Positions 21,686 through 35,699 of a DNA stretch of 64,000 nucleotides are shown here, in pieces. The stretch lies in assembly GCA_946811185.2 (NCBI GenBank), contig OX328109.1, positions 31,542,129-31,606,128 on the forward strand, given 5' to 3'. This stretch comes from Hippopus hippopus (taxonomy: Eukaryota; Mollusca; Bivalvia; Cardiida; Cardiidae). The notes under the pieces were generated by a model. That model saw only the letters and a list, made by a program, of their open reading frames with translations. It was not told where the DNA came from and ran no database searches. Both the position numbers and the translations under genes were made by a program. Each line of letters starts with the position of its first letter. Within the stretch, counting starts at the first letter, position 1.

Positions 21686-24487
21686 CAGAAAATAGTGTCA
21701 CAAGTGGCTAAAAAAGACTGAAAACTCTTTCAGTAACAACTGATTTCTATTGCTTAAATCAAAGAAAGGGAACTGAATTTTATTTTTTTTCTATCTCTTC
21801 ATACGGCGACAAGAAACCCAGTTACATTGACTACCAACTCATGTGCCAGTTACGCGCCCGCGGAAACATGAAAAATCAACTTACGGCACATTCCATAGCA
21901 GACGACACCTGTTGCTTAAGTCAAATATAGGGAACAAGTTTTTTTCCTTTTCTCTTACTAGGGCCATTGAATTGGTTACGATGACTATTCCACCCATGCG
22001 TGACCATTACGTGCTGCGCATAAAATCATAAAATCAACTTGGACACTTTCGGAGGCAACTGATACCTTTTGCACAAATCAAAGAAAGGTAAACCAAATTC
22101 GTTTTCTTACCAGGATCACGAAAAACATTGAACCAATTTTGGTGACTGCGTGAGTCATAAGTCGATTTTATGTTTAACCACTGCGCAAAAACATAGATTC
22201 AGAAGCAACTGGTTGCTGTTGCATAAACTTTTTCCAATAAGAAATCTTGTTCTTGTTTGAAGAATTTAGAAATAGGCCAATGAAAAACAATAAGATGTAA
22301 GAATAACTAATAATAAAAACAGATAAAATGGCAAAGTTGGGGATTCAACCTCTGACCATCAGGACCCAAAAAAGGTCTTGGTGCAGGGGTCTAACCCTCT
22401 TTGCCATTGAATAGGCTGAAATGACCCGAAGAATTAACATAGATATACAGAGATTTCCCCCCCTTCCAATCAGCCAATCAAATCTCAGGCCTCTCTTAAA
22501 TTATCCAATCACAGAAGCTTTTAGAAAATCAAAATGGCGTCCAATCAGCCAATGAAATCTCAGCTTTCTCTTCAAATTATCCAATCAGAAAAGCTTTGAG
22601 AAAATCAAAATTGCGCCCAATCAGCCAATCAAATCGCAGACACACCTCCACAGTCATCCAATCAGAAAGCTTTGAGCCATTTGAAATGGCGCCCGAAAAT
22701 ATCGATAGAAAACAGTGAACAAAAATCGGCATAAAAGTGGATTTTATGTCTTCTTTGAAGGCTGTTATGCAGTCCTTGGCAAACTGCCATGCATGCACCC
22801 ACCACATATGCCAGATTTCACTGAAAATGGGCGAAAATTTACGAAAACAGGGTGACAGAAGACCTTGGTTTGGTGCCTTCTAGCACCTTGCAAGAGTCAC
22901 TTCCCCTGATCCCTTAATCCCTTGATTCAATTTGCTTTTCTAATTCAGGCCAACGCCAATACTGCACATTGATACTTTGAATATGCTAAGATGATCAATG
23001 TACAGTGTAGAATCCCCAGAAAATAATGTCACAAGTGGCTAAAATAGACTGAAAACTCTTTCAGTAGCAGCTGCTTCCTATTGCGTAAATCAAACAAAGG
23101 GAACTAAATTTTTATTTTTTTTTAATCTCTTTGTACCGTGACAAGAAACCAAATTACGTTGACTACCGTCTCATACATGCCAGTTACGCACCCGCGAAAA
23201 CATGAAAAATCGACTTATGGCACATTCCATAGCAGACGACAACTGTTGCATAAGTCAAATATAGGGAACAAGTTTTTTTCCTTTTCTCTTACTAGGGCCA
23301 TTGAATTGGTTACTAACTCAGGCATGCTGCACATTGATACTTTTAATATGCTAAGATGATCAATGTACAGTGTAGAATCCCCAGAAAATAATGTCACAAG
23401 TAGCTAAAAAAGACTGAAAAATCTTTCAGTAGCAACTGCTTCCTATTGCATAAATCAAAGAAAGGGAACTAAATTTTTATTTATTTTTTTTAATCTCTTT
23501 ATACCGTGACAAGAAACCAAGTTACGATGACTACCGTCTTGTACGTGCCAGTTACGTGCCCGCGAAAACATGAAAAATCGACTTACAGCACATTCCATAG
23601 CAGACAACAACTGTTTGCTTAAATCAAGTATAGGGAACAAGTTTTTTTCCTTTTCTCTTACTAGGGCCATTGAATTGGTTACTAACTCAGGCATGCTGCA
23701 CATTGATACTTTTAATATGCTAAGATGATCAATATACAGTGTAGAATCCCCAGAAAATAATGTCACAAGTAGCTAAAAAAGACTGAAAACTCTTTCAGTA
23801 GCAATTGCTTCCTATTGCATAAATCAAAGAAAGGGAACTAAATTTTTATTTATTTTTTTTCAATCTCTTTATACCGTGACAAGAAACCAAGTTACGATGA
23901 CTACCGTCTTGTACGTGCCAGTTACGTGCCCGCGAAAACATGAAAAATCGACTTACGGCACATTCCATAGCAGACAACAACTGTTGCTTAAATCAAGTAT
24001 AGGGAACAAGTTTTTTTCCTTTTCTCTTACTAGGGCCATTGAATTGGTTACTAACTCAGGCATGCTGCACATTGATACTTTTAATATGCTAAGATGATCA
24101 ATATACAGTGTAGAATCCCCAGAAAATAATGTCACAAGTAGCAAAATAAGACTGAAAAATCTTTCAGTAGCAACTGCTTCCTATTGCATAAATCAAAGAA
24201 AGGGAACTAAATTTTTATTTATTATTTTTTAATCTCTTTATACCGTGACAAGAAACCAAGTTACGATGACTACCGTCTTGTACGTGCCAGTTACGTGCCC
24301 GCGAAAACATGAAAAATCGACTTACGGCACATTCCATAGCAGACAACAACTGTTGCTTAAATCAAGTATAGGGAACAAGTTTTTTTCCTTTTCTCTTACT
24401 AGGGCCATTGAATTGGTTACTAACTCAGGCATGCTGCACATTGATACTTTTAATATGCTAAGATGATCAATGTACAGTGTGGAAATC
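21686..24487 (+). repeat. HOR unit 9, full (2802 bp), copy of unit 7
   Basis: It reproduces the diagnostic variants and the 2802-bp length of unit 7, including the agtagcaaaataag change and the deleted C at the unit end, but not the unit 7 private change at 16597. Palindrome 22327-22408, CCAAT block 22466-22692. Confidence 0.95.
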
Positions 24488-27290
24488 CAGAAAATAATGT
24501 CACAAGTGGCTAAAAAAGACTGAAAACTCTTTCAGTAACAACTGATTTCTATTGCTTAAATCAAAGAAAGGGAACTGAATTTTATTTTTTTTCTATCTCT
24601 TCATACGGCGACAAGAAACCCAGTTACATTGACTACCAACTCATGTGCCAGTTACGCGCCCGCGGAAACATGAAAAATCAACTTACGGCACATTCCATAG
24701 CAGACGACACCTGTTGCTTAAGTCAAATATAGGGAACAAGTTTTTTTCCTTTTCTCTTACTAGGGCCATTGAATTGGTTACGATGACTATTCCACCCATG
24801 CGTGACCATTACGTGCTGCGCATAAAACCATAAAATCAACTTGGACACTTTCGGAGGCAACTGATACCTTTTGCACAAATCAAAGAAAGGTAAACCAAAT
24901 TCGTTTTCTTACCAGGATCACGAAAAACATTGAACCAATTTTGGTGACCGCGTGAGTCATAAGTCGATTTTATGTTTAACCACTGCGCAAAAACATAGAT
25001 TCAGAAGCAACTGGTTGCTGTTGCATAAACTTTTTCCAATAAGAAATCTTGTTCTTGTTTGAAGAATTTAGAAATAGGCCAATGAAAAACAATAAGATGT
25101 AAGAATAACTAATAATAAAAACAGATAAAATGGCAAAGTTGGGGATTCAACCTCAGACCATCAGGACCCAAAAAAGGTCTTGGTGCAGGGGTCTAACCCT
25201 CTTTGCCATTGAATAGGCTGAAATGACCCGAAGAATTAACATAGATATACAGAGATTTCCCCCCCTTCCAATCAGCCAATCAAATCTCAGGCCTCTCTTA
25301 AATTATCCAATCACAGAAGCTTTTAGAAAATCAAAATGGCGTCCAATCAGCCAATGAAATCTCAGCTTTCTCTTCAAATTATCCAATCAGAAAAGCTTTG
25401 AGAAAATCAAAATTGCGCCCAATCAGCCAATCAAATCGCAGACACACCTCCACAGTCATCCAATCAGAAAGCTTTGAGCCATTTGAAATGGCGCCCGAAA
25501 ATATCGATAGAAAACAGTGAACAAAAATCGGCATAAAAGTGGATTTTATGTCTTCTTTGAAGGCTGTTATGCAGTCCTTGGCAAACTGCCATGCATGCAC
25601 CCACCACATATGCCAGATTTCACTGAAAATGGGCGAAAATTTACGAAAACAGGGTGACAGAAGACCTTGGTTTGGTGCCTTCTAGCACCTTGCAAGAGTC
25701 ACTTCCCCTGATCCCTTAATCCCTTGATTCAATTTGCTTTTCTAATTCAGGCCAACTCCAATACTGCACATTGATACTTTGAATATGCTAAGATGATCAA
25801 TGTACAGTGTAGAATCCCCAGAAAATAATGTCACAAGTGGCTAAAATAGACTGAAAACTCTTTCAGTAGCAGCTTCTTCCTATTGCGTAAATCAAACAAA
25901 GGGAACTAAATTTTTATTTTTTTTTAATCTCTTTGTACCGTGACAAGAAACCAAATTACGTTGACTACCGTCTCATACATGCCAGTTACGCACCCGCGAA
26001 AACATGAAAAATCGACTTATGGCACATTCCATAGCAGACGACAACTGTTGCATAAGTCAAATATAGGGAACAAGTTTTTTTCCTTTTCTCTTACTAGGGC
26101 CATTGAATTGGTTACTAACTCAGGCATGCTGCACATTGATACTTTTAATATGCTAAGATGATCAATGTACAGTGTAGAATCCCCAGAAAATAATGTCACA
26201 AGTAGCTAAAAAAGACTGAAAAATCTTTCAGTAGCAACTGCTTCCTATTGCATAAATCAAAGAAAGGGAACTAAATTTTTATTTATTTTTTTTAATCTCT
26301 TTATACCGTGACAAGAAACCAAGTTACGATGACTACCGTCTTGTACGTGCCAGTTACGTGCCCGCGAAAACATGAAAAATCGACTTACAGCACATTCCAT
26401 AGCAGACAACAACTGTTTGCTTAAATCAAGTATAGGGAACAAGTTTTTTTCCTTTTCTCTTACTAGGGCCATTGAATTGGTTACTAACTCAGGCATGCTG
26501 CACATTGATACTTTTAATATGCTAAGATGATCAATATACAGTGTAGAATCCCCAGAAAATAATGTCACAAGTAGCTAAAAAAGACTGAAAAATCTTTCAG
26601 TAGCAACTGCTTCCTATTGCATAAATCAAAGAAAGGGAACTAAATTTTTATTTATTTTTTTTCAATCTCTTTATACCGTGACAAGAAACCAAGTTACGAT
26701 GACTACCGTCTTGTACGTGCCAGTTACGTGCCCGCGAAAACATGAAAAATCGACTTACGGCACATTCCATAGCAGACAACAACTGTTGCTTAAATCAAGT
26801 ATAGGGAACAAGTTTTTTTCCTTTTCTCTTACTAGGGCCATTGAATTGGTTACTAACTCAGGCATGCTGCACATTGATACTTTTAATATGCTAAGATGAT
26901 CAATATACAGTGTAGAATCCCCAGAAAATAATGTCACAAGTAGCTAAAAAAGACTGAAAAATCTTTCAGTAGCAACTGCTTCCTATTGCATAAATCAAAG
27001 AAAGGGAACTAAATTTTTATTTATTTTTTTTTAATCTCTTTATACCGTGACAAGAAACCAAGTTACGATGACTACCGTCTTGTACGTGCCAGTTACGTGC
27101 CCGCGAAAACATGAAAAATCGACTTACGGCACATTCCATAGCAGACAACAACTGTTGCTTAAATCAAGTATAGGGAACAAGTTTTTTTCCTTTTCTCTTA
27201 CTAGGGCCATTGAATTGGTTACTAACTCAGGCATGCTGCACATTGATACTTTTAATATGCTAAGATGATCAATGTACAGTGTGGAAATCC
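24488..27290 (+). repeat. HOR unit 10, full (2803 bp), copy of unit 8
   Basis: It reproduces cctcagaccatc (near 25150) and gcagcttcttcc (near 25871) of unit 8. Together with unit 9 it forms a 5605-bp block of the same length as units 7+8. Confidence 0.95.
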
Positions 27291-30093
27291 CAGAAAATAG
27301 TGTCACAAGTGGCTAAAAAAGACTGAAAACTCTTTCAGTAACAACTGATTTCTATTGCTTAAATCAAAGAAAGGGAACTGAATTTTATTTTTTTTCTATC
27401 TCTTCATACGGCGACAAGAAACCCAGTTACATTGACTACCAACTCATGTGCCAGTTACGCGCCCGCGGAAACATGAAAAATCAACTTACGGCACATTCCA
27501 TAGCAGACGACACCTGTTGCTTAAGTCAAATATAGGGAACAAGTTTTTTTCCTTTTCTCTTACTAGGGCCATTGAATTGGTTACGATGACTATTCCACCC
27601 ATGCGTGACCATTACGTGCTGCGCATAAAATCATAAAATCAACTTGGACACTTTCGGAGGCAACTGATACCTTTTGCACAAATCAAAGAAAGGTAAACCA
27701 AATTCGTTTTCTTACCAGGATCACGAAAAACATTGAACCAATTTTGGTGACCGCGTGAGTCATAAGTCGATTTTATGTTTAACCACTGCGCAAAAACATA
27801 GATTCAGAAGCAACTGGTTGCTGTTGCATAAACTTTTTCCAATAAGAAATCTTGTTCTTGTTTGAAGAATTTAGAAATAGGCCAATGAAAAACAATAAGA
27901 TGTAAGAATAACTAATAATAAAAACAGATAAAATGGCAAAGTTGGGGATTCAACCTCTGACCATCAGGACCCAAAAAAGGTCTTGGTGCAGGGGTCTAAC
28001 CCTCTTTGCCATTGAATAGGCTGAAATGACCCGAAGAATTAACATAGATATACAGAGATTTCCCCCCCTTCCAATCAGCCAATCAAATCTCAGGCCTCTC
28101 TTAAATTATCCAATCACAGAAGCTTTTAGAAAATCAAAATGGCGTCCAATCAGCCAATGAAATCTCAGCTTTCTCTTCAAATTATCCAATCAGAAAAGCT
28201 TTGAGAAAATCAAAATTGCGCCCAATCAGCCAATCAAATCGCAGACACACCTCCACAGTCATCCAATCAGAAAGCTTTGAGCCATTTGAAATGGCGCCCG
28301 AAAATATCGATAGAAAACAGTGAACAAAAATCGGCATAAAAGTGGATTTTATGTCTTCTTTGAAGGCTGTTATGCAGTCCTTGGCAAACTGCCATGCATG
28401 CACCCACCACATATGCCAGATTTCACTGAAAATGGGCGAAAATTTACGAAAACAGGGTGACAGAAGACCTTGGTTTGGTGCCTTCTAGCACCTTGCAAGA
28501 GTCACTTCCCCTGATCCCTTAATCCCTTGATTCAATTTGCTTTTCTAATTCAGGCCAACTCCAATACTGCACATTGATACTTTGAATATGCTAAGATGAT
28601 CAATGTACAGTGTAGAATCCCCAGAAAATAATGTCACAAGTGGCTAAAATAGACTGAAAACTCTTTCAGTAGCAGCTGCTTCCTATTGCGTAAATCAAAC
28701 AAAGGGAACTAAATTTTTATTTTTTTTTAATCTCTTTGTACCGTGACAAGAAACCAAATTACGTTGACTACCGTCTCATACATGCCAGTTACGCACCCGC
28801 GAAAACATGAAAAATCGACTTATGGCACATTCCATAGCAGACGACAACTGTTGCATAAGTCAAATATAGGGAACAAGTTTTTTTCCTTTTCTCTTACTAG
28901 GGCCATTGAATTGGTTACTAACTCAGGCATGCTGCACATTGATACTTTTAATATGCTAAGATGATCAATGTACAGTGTAGAATCCCCAGAAAATAATGTC
29001 ACAAGTAGCTAAAAAAGACTGAAAAATCTTTCAGTAGCAACTGCTTCCTATTGCATAAATCAAAGAAAGGGAACTAAATTTTTATTTATTTTTTTTAATC
29101 TCTTTATACCGTGACAAGAAACCAAGTTACGATGACTACCGTCTTGTACGTGCCAGTTACGTGCCCGCGAAAACATGAAAAATCGACTTACAGCACATTC
29201 CATAGCAGACAACAACTGTTTGCTTAAATCAAGTATAGGGAACAAGTTTTTTTCCTTTTCTCTTACTAGGGCCATTGAATTGGTTACTAACTCAGGCATG
29301 CTGCACATTGATACTTTTAATATGCTAAGATGATCAATATACAGTGTAGAATCCCCAGAAAATAATGTCACAAGTAGCTAAAAAAGACTGAAAAATCTTT
29401 CAGTAGCAACTGCTTCCTATTGCATAAATCAAAGAAAGGGAACTAAATTTTTATTTATTTTTTTTCAATCTCTTTATACCGTGACAAGAAACCAAGTTAC
29501 GATGACTACCGTCTTGTACGTGCCAGTTACGTGCCCGCGAAAACATGAAAAATCGACTTACGGCACATTCCATAGCAGACAACAACTGTTGCTTAAATCA
29601 AGTATAGGGAACAAGTTTTTTTCCTTTTCTCTTACTAGGGCCATTGAATTGGTTACTAACTCAGGCATGCTGCACATTGATACTTTTAATATGCTAAGAT
29701 GATCAATATACAGTGTAGAATCCCCAGAAAATAATGTCACAAGTAGCTAAAAAAGACTGAAAAATCTTTCAGTAGCAACTGCTTCCTATTGCATAAATCA
29801 AAGAAAGGGAACTAAATTTTTATTTATTTTTTTTTAATCTCTTTATACCGTGACAAGAAACCAAGTTACGATGACTACCGTCTTGTACGTGCCAGTTACG
29901 TGCCCGCGAAAACATGAAAAATCGACTTACGGCACATTCCATAGCAGACAACAACTGTTGCTTAAATCAAGTATAGGGAACAAGTTTTTTTCCTTTTCTC
30001 TTACTAGGGCCATTGAATTGGTTACTAACTCAGGCATGCTGCACATTGATACTTTTAATATGCTAAGATGATCAATGTACAGTGTGGAAATCC
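27291..30093 (+). repeat. HOR unit 11, full (2803 bp), consensus-like
   Basis: Canonical order. I noticed no private change, so this unit serves well as the local consensus. Palindrome 27932-28013, CCAAT block 28071-28297. Confidence 0.95.
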
Positions 30094-32896
30094 CAGAAAA
30101 TAGTGTCACAAGTGGCTAAAAAAGACTGAAAACTCTTTCAGTAACAACTGATTTCTATTGCTTAAATCAAAGAAAGGGAACTGAATTTTATTTTTTTTCT
30201 ATCTCTTCATACGGCGACAAGAAACCCAGTTACATTGACTACCAACTCATGTGCCAGTTACGCGCCCGCGGAAACATGAAAAATCAACTTACGGCACATT
30301 CCATAGCAGACGACACCTGTTGCTTAAGTCAAATATAGGGAACAAGTTTTTTTCCTTTTCTCTTACTAGGGCCATTGAATTGGTTACGATGACTATTCCA
30401 CCCATGCGTGACCATTACGTGCTGCGCATAAAATCATAAAATCAACTTGGACACTTTCGGAGGCAACTGATACCTTTTGCACAAATCAAAGAAAGGTAAA
30501 CCAAATTCGTTTTCTTACCAGGATCACGAAAAACATTGAACCAATTTTGGTGACCGCGTGAGTCATAAGTCGATTTTATGTTTAACCACTGCGCAAAAAC
30601 ATAGATTCAGAAGCAACTGGTTGCTGTTGCATAAACTTTTTCCAATAAGAAATCTTGTTCTTGTTTGAAGAATTTAGAAATAGGCCAATGAAAAACAATA
30701 AGATGTAAGAATAACTAATAATAAAAACAGATAAAATGGCAAAGTTGGGGATTCAACCTCTGACCATCAGGACCCAAAAAAGGTCTTGGTGCAGGGGTCT
30801 AACCCTCTTTGCCATTGAATAGGCTGAAATGACCCGAAGAATTAACATAGATATACAGAGATTTCCCCCCCTTCCAATCAGCCAATCAAATCTCAGGCCT
30901 CTCTTAAATTATCCAATCACAGAAGCTTTTAGAAAATCAAAATGGCGTCCAATCAGCCAATGAAATCTCAGCTTTCTCTTCAAATTATCCAATCAGAAAA
31001 GCTTTGAGAAAATCAAAATTGCGCCCAATCAGCCAATCAAATCGCAGACACACCTCCACAGTCATCCAATCAGAAAGCTTTGAGCCATTTGAAATGGCGC
31101 CCGAAAATATCGATAGAAAACAGTGAACAAAAATCGGCATAAAAGTGGATTTTATGTCTTCTTTGAAGGCTGTTATGCAGTCCTTGGCAAACTGCCATGC
31201 ATGCACCCACCACATATGCCAGATTTCACTGAAAATGGGCGAAAATTTACGAAAACAGGGTGACAGAAGACCTTGGTTTGGTGCCTTCTAGCACCTTGCA
31301 AGAGTCACTTCCCCTGATCCCTTAATCCCTTGATTCAATTTGCTTTTCTAATTCAGGCCAACTCCAATACTGCACATTGATACTTTGAATATGCTAAGAT
31401 GATCAATGTACAGTGTAGAATCCCCAGAAAATAATGTCACAAGTGGCTAAAATAGACTGAAAACTCTTTCAGTAGCAGCTGCTTCCTATTGCGTAAATCA
31501 AACAAAGGGAACTAAATTTTTATTTTTTTTTAATCTCTTTGTACCGTGACAAGAAACCAAATTACGTTGACTACCGTCTCATACATGCCAGTTACGCACC
31601 CGCGAAAACATGAAAAATCGACTTATGGCACATTCCATAGCAGACGACAACTGTTGCATAAGTCAAATATAGGGAACAAGTTTTTTTCCTTTTCTCCTAC
31701 TAGGGCCATTGAATTGGTTACTAACTCAGGCATGCTGCACATTGATACTTTTAATATGCTAAGATGATCAATGTACAGTGTAGAATCCCCAGAAAATAAT
31801 GTCACAAGTAGCTAAAAAAGACTGAAAAATCTTTCAGTAGCAACTGCTTCCTATTGCATAAATCAAAGAAAGGGAACTAAATTTTTATTTATTTTTTTTA
31901 ATCTCTTTATACCGTGACAAGAAACCAAGTTACGATGACTACCGTCTTGTACGTGCCAGTTACGTGCCCGCGAAAACATGAAAAATCGACTTACAGCACA
32001 TTCCATAGCAGACAACAACTGTTTGCTTAAATCAAGTATAGGGAACAAGTTTTTTTCCTTTTCTCTTACTAGGGCCATTGAATTGGTTACTAACTCAGGC
32101 ATGCTGCACATTGATACTTTTAATATGCTAAGATGATCAATATACAGTGTAGAATCCCCAGAAAATAATGTCACAAGTAGCTAAAAAAGACTGAAAAATC
32201 TTTCAGTAGCAACTGCTTCCTATTGCATAAATCAAAGAAAGGGAACTAAATTTTTATTTATTTTTTTTCAATCTCTTTATACCGTGACAAGAAACCAAGT
32301 TACGATGACTACCGTCTTGTACGTGCCAGTTACGTGCCCGCGAAAACATGAAAAATCGACTTACGGCACATTCCATAGCAGACAACAACTGTTGCTTAAA
32401 TCAAGTATAGGGAACAAGTTTTTTTCCTTTTCTCTTACTAGGGCCATTGAATTGGTTACTAACTCAGGCATGCTGCACATTGATACTTTTAATATGCTAA
32501 GATGATCAATATACAGTGTAGAATCCCCAGAAAATAATGTCACAAGTAGCTAAAAAAGACTGAAAAATCTTTCAGTAGCAACTGCTTCCTATTGCATAAA
32601 TCAAAGAAAGGGAACTAAATTTTTATTTATTTTTTTTTAATCTCTTTATACCGTGACAAGAAACCAAGTTACGATGACTACCGTCTTGTACGTGCCAGTT
32701 ACGTGCCCGCGAAAACATGAAAAATCGACTTACGGCACATTCCATAGCAGACAACAACTGTTGCTTAAATCAAGTATAGGGAACAAGTTTTTTTCCTTTT
32801 CTCTTACTAGGGCCATTGAATTGGTTACTAACTCAGGCATGCTGCACATTGATACTTTTAATATGCTAAGATGATCAATGTACAGTGTGGAAATCC
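30094..32896 (+). repeat. HOR unit 12, full (2803 bp)
   Basis: Canonical order. The B subunit has tctcctactagg near 31695 where others have tctcttactagg, a marker shared with units 14 and 18. Palindrome 30735-30816, CCAAT block 30874-31100. Confidence 0.95.
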
Positions 32897-35699
32897 CAGA
32901 AAATAGTGTCACAAGTGGCTAAAAAAGACTGAAAACTCTTTCAGTAACAACTGATTTCTATTGCTTAAATCAAAGAAAGGGAACTGAATTTTATTTTTTT
33001 TCTATCTCTTCATACGGCAACAAGAAACCCAGTTACATTGACTACCAACTCATGTGCCAGTTACGCGCCCGCGGAAACATGAAAAATCAACTTACGGCAC
33101 ATTCCATAGCAGACGACACCTGTTGCTTAAGTCAAATATAGGGAACAAGTTTTTTTCCTTTTCTCTTACTAGGGCCATTGAATTGGTTACGATGACTATT
33201 CCACCCATGCGTGACCATTACGTGCTGCGCATAAAATCATAAAATCAACTTGGACACTTTCGGAGGCAACTGATACCTTTTGCACAAATCAAAGAAAGGT
33301 AAACCAAATTCGTTTTCTTACCAGGATCACGAAAAACATTGAACCAATTTTGGTGACCGCGTGAGTCATAAGTCGATTTTATGTTTAACCACTGCGCAAA
33401 AACATAGATTCAGAAGCAACTGGTTGCTGTTGCATAAACTTTTTCCAATAAGAAATCTTGTTCTTGTTTGAAGAATTTAGAAATAGGCCAATGAAAAACA
33501 ATAAGATGTAAGAATAACTAATAATAAAAACAGATAAAATGGCAAAGTTGGGGATTCAACCTCTGACCATCAGGACCCAAAAAAGGTCTTGGTGCAGGGG
33601 TCTAACCCTCTTTGCCATTGAATAGGCTGAAATGACCCGAAGAATTAACATAGATATACAGAGATTTCCCCCCCTTCCAATCAGCCAATCAAATCTCAGG
33701 CCTCTCTTAAATTATCCAATCACAGAAGCTTTTAGAAAATCAAAATGGCGTCCAATCAGCCAATGAAATCTCAGCTTTCTCTTCAAATTATCCAATCAGA
33801 AAAGCTTTGAGAAAATCAAAATTGCGCCCAATCAGCCAATCAAATCGCAGACACACCTCCACAGTCATCCAATCAGAAAGCTTTGAGCCATTTGAAATGG
33901 CGCCCGAAAATATCGATAGAAAACAGTGAACAAAAATCGGCATAAAAGTGGATTTTATGTCTTCTTTGAAGGCTGTTATGCAGTCCTTGGCAAACTGCCA
34001 TGCATGCACCCACCACATATGCCAGATTTCACTGAAAATGAGCGAAAATTTACGAAAACAGGGTGACAGAAGACCTTGGTTTGGTGCCTTCTAGCACCTT
34101 GCAAGAGTCACTTCCCCTGATCCCTTAATCCCTTGATTCAATTTGCTTTTCTAATTCAGGCCAACTCCAATACTGCACATTGATACTTTGAATATGCTAA
34201 GATGATCAATGTACAGTGTAGAATCCCCAGAAAATAATGTCACAAGTGGCTAAAATAGACTGAAAACTCTTTCAGTAGCAGCTGCTTCCTATTGCGTAAA
34301 TCAAACAAAGGGAACTAAATTTTTATTTTTTTTTAATCTCTTTGTACCGTGACAAGAAACCAAATTACGTTGACTACCGTCTCATACATGCCAGTTACGC
34401 ACCCGCGAAAACATGAAAAATCGACTTATGGCACATTCCATAGCAGACGACAACTGTTGCATAAGTCAAATATAGGGAACAAGTTTTTTTCCTTTTCTCT
34501 TACTAGGGCCATTGAATTGGTTACTAACTCAGGCATGCTGCACATTGATACTTTTAATATGCTAAGATGATCAATGTACAGTGTAGAATCCCCAGAAAAT
34601 AATGTCACAAGTAGCTAAAAAAGACTGAAAAATCTTTCAGTAGCAACTGCTTCCTATTGCATAAATCAAAGAAAGGGAACTAAATTTTTATTTATTTTTT
34701 TTAATCTCTTTATACCGTGACAAGAAACCAAGTTACGATGACTACCGTCTTGTACGTGCCAGTTACGTGCCCGCGAAAACATGAAAAATCGACTTACAGC
34801 ACATTCCATAGCAGACAACAACTGTTTGCTTAAATCAAGTATAGGGAACAAGTTTTTTTCCTTTTCTCTTACTAGGGCCATTGAATTGGTTACTAACTCA
34901 GGCATGCTGCACATTGATACTTTTAATATGCTAAGATGATCAATATACAGTGTAGAATCCCCAGAAAATAATGTCACAAGTAGCTAAAAAAGACTGAAAA
35001 ATCTTTCAGTAGCAACTGCTTCGTATTGCATAAATCAAAGAAAGGGAACTAAATTTTTATTTATTTTTTTTCAATCTCTTTATACCGTGACAAGAAACCA
35101 AGTTACGATGACTACCGTCTTGTACGTGCCAGTTACGTGCCCGCGAAAACATGAAAAATCGACTTACGGCACATTCCATAGCAGACAACAACTGTTGCTT
35201 AAATCAAGTATAGGGAACAAGTTTTTTTCCTTTTCTCTTACTAGGGCCATTGAATTGGTTACTAACTCAGGCATGCTGCACATTGATACTTTTAATATGC
35301 TAAGATGATCAATATACAGTGTAGAATCCCCAGAAAATAATGTCACAAGTAGCTAAAAAAGACTGAAAAATCTTTCAGTAGCAACTGCTTCCTATTGCAT
35401 AAATCAAAGAAAGGGAACTAAATTTTTATTTATTTTTTTTTAATCTCTTTATACCGTGACAAGAAACCAAGTTACGATGACTACCGTCTTGTACGTGCCA
35501 GTTACGTGCCCGCGAAAACATGAAAAATCGACTTACGGCACATTCCATAGCAGACAACAACTGTTGCTTAAATCAAGTATAGGGAACAAGTTTTTTTCCT
35601 TTTCTCTTACTAGGGCCATTGAATTGGTTACTAACTCAGGCATGCTGCACATTGATACTTTTAATATGCTAAGATGATCAATGTACAGTGTGGAAATCC
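32897..35699 (+). repeat. HOR unit 13, full (2803 bp)
   Basis: Canonical order. Markers are cggcaacaag near 33019 (shared with unit 6), a private A at 34041 (aaaatgagcg), and cttcgtattgc in D near 35023 (shared with unit 14). Its B lacks the tctccta marker of units 12 and 14. Confidence 0.95.
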
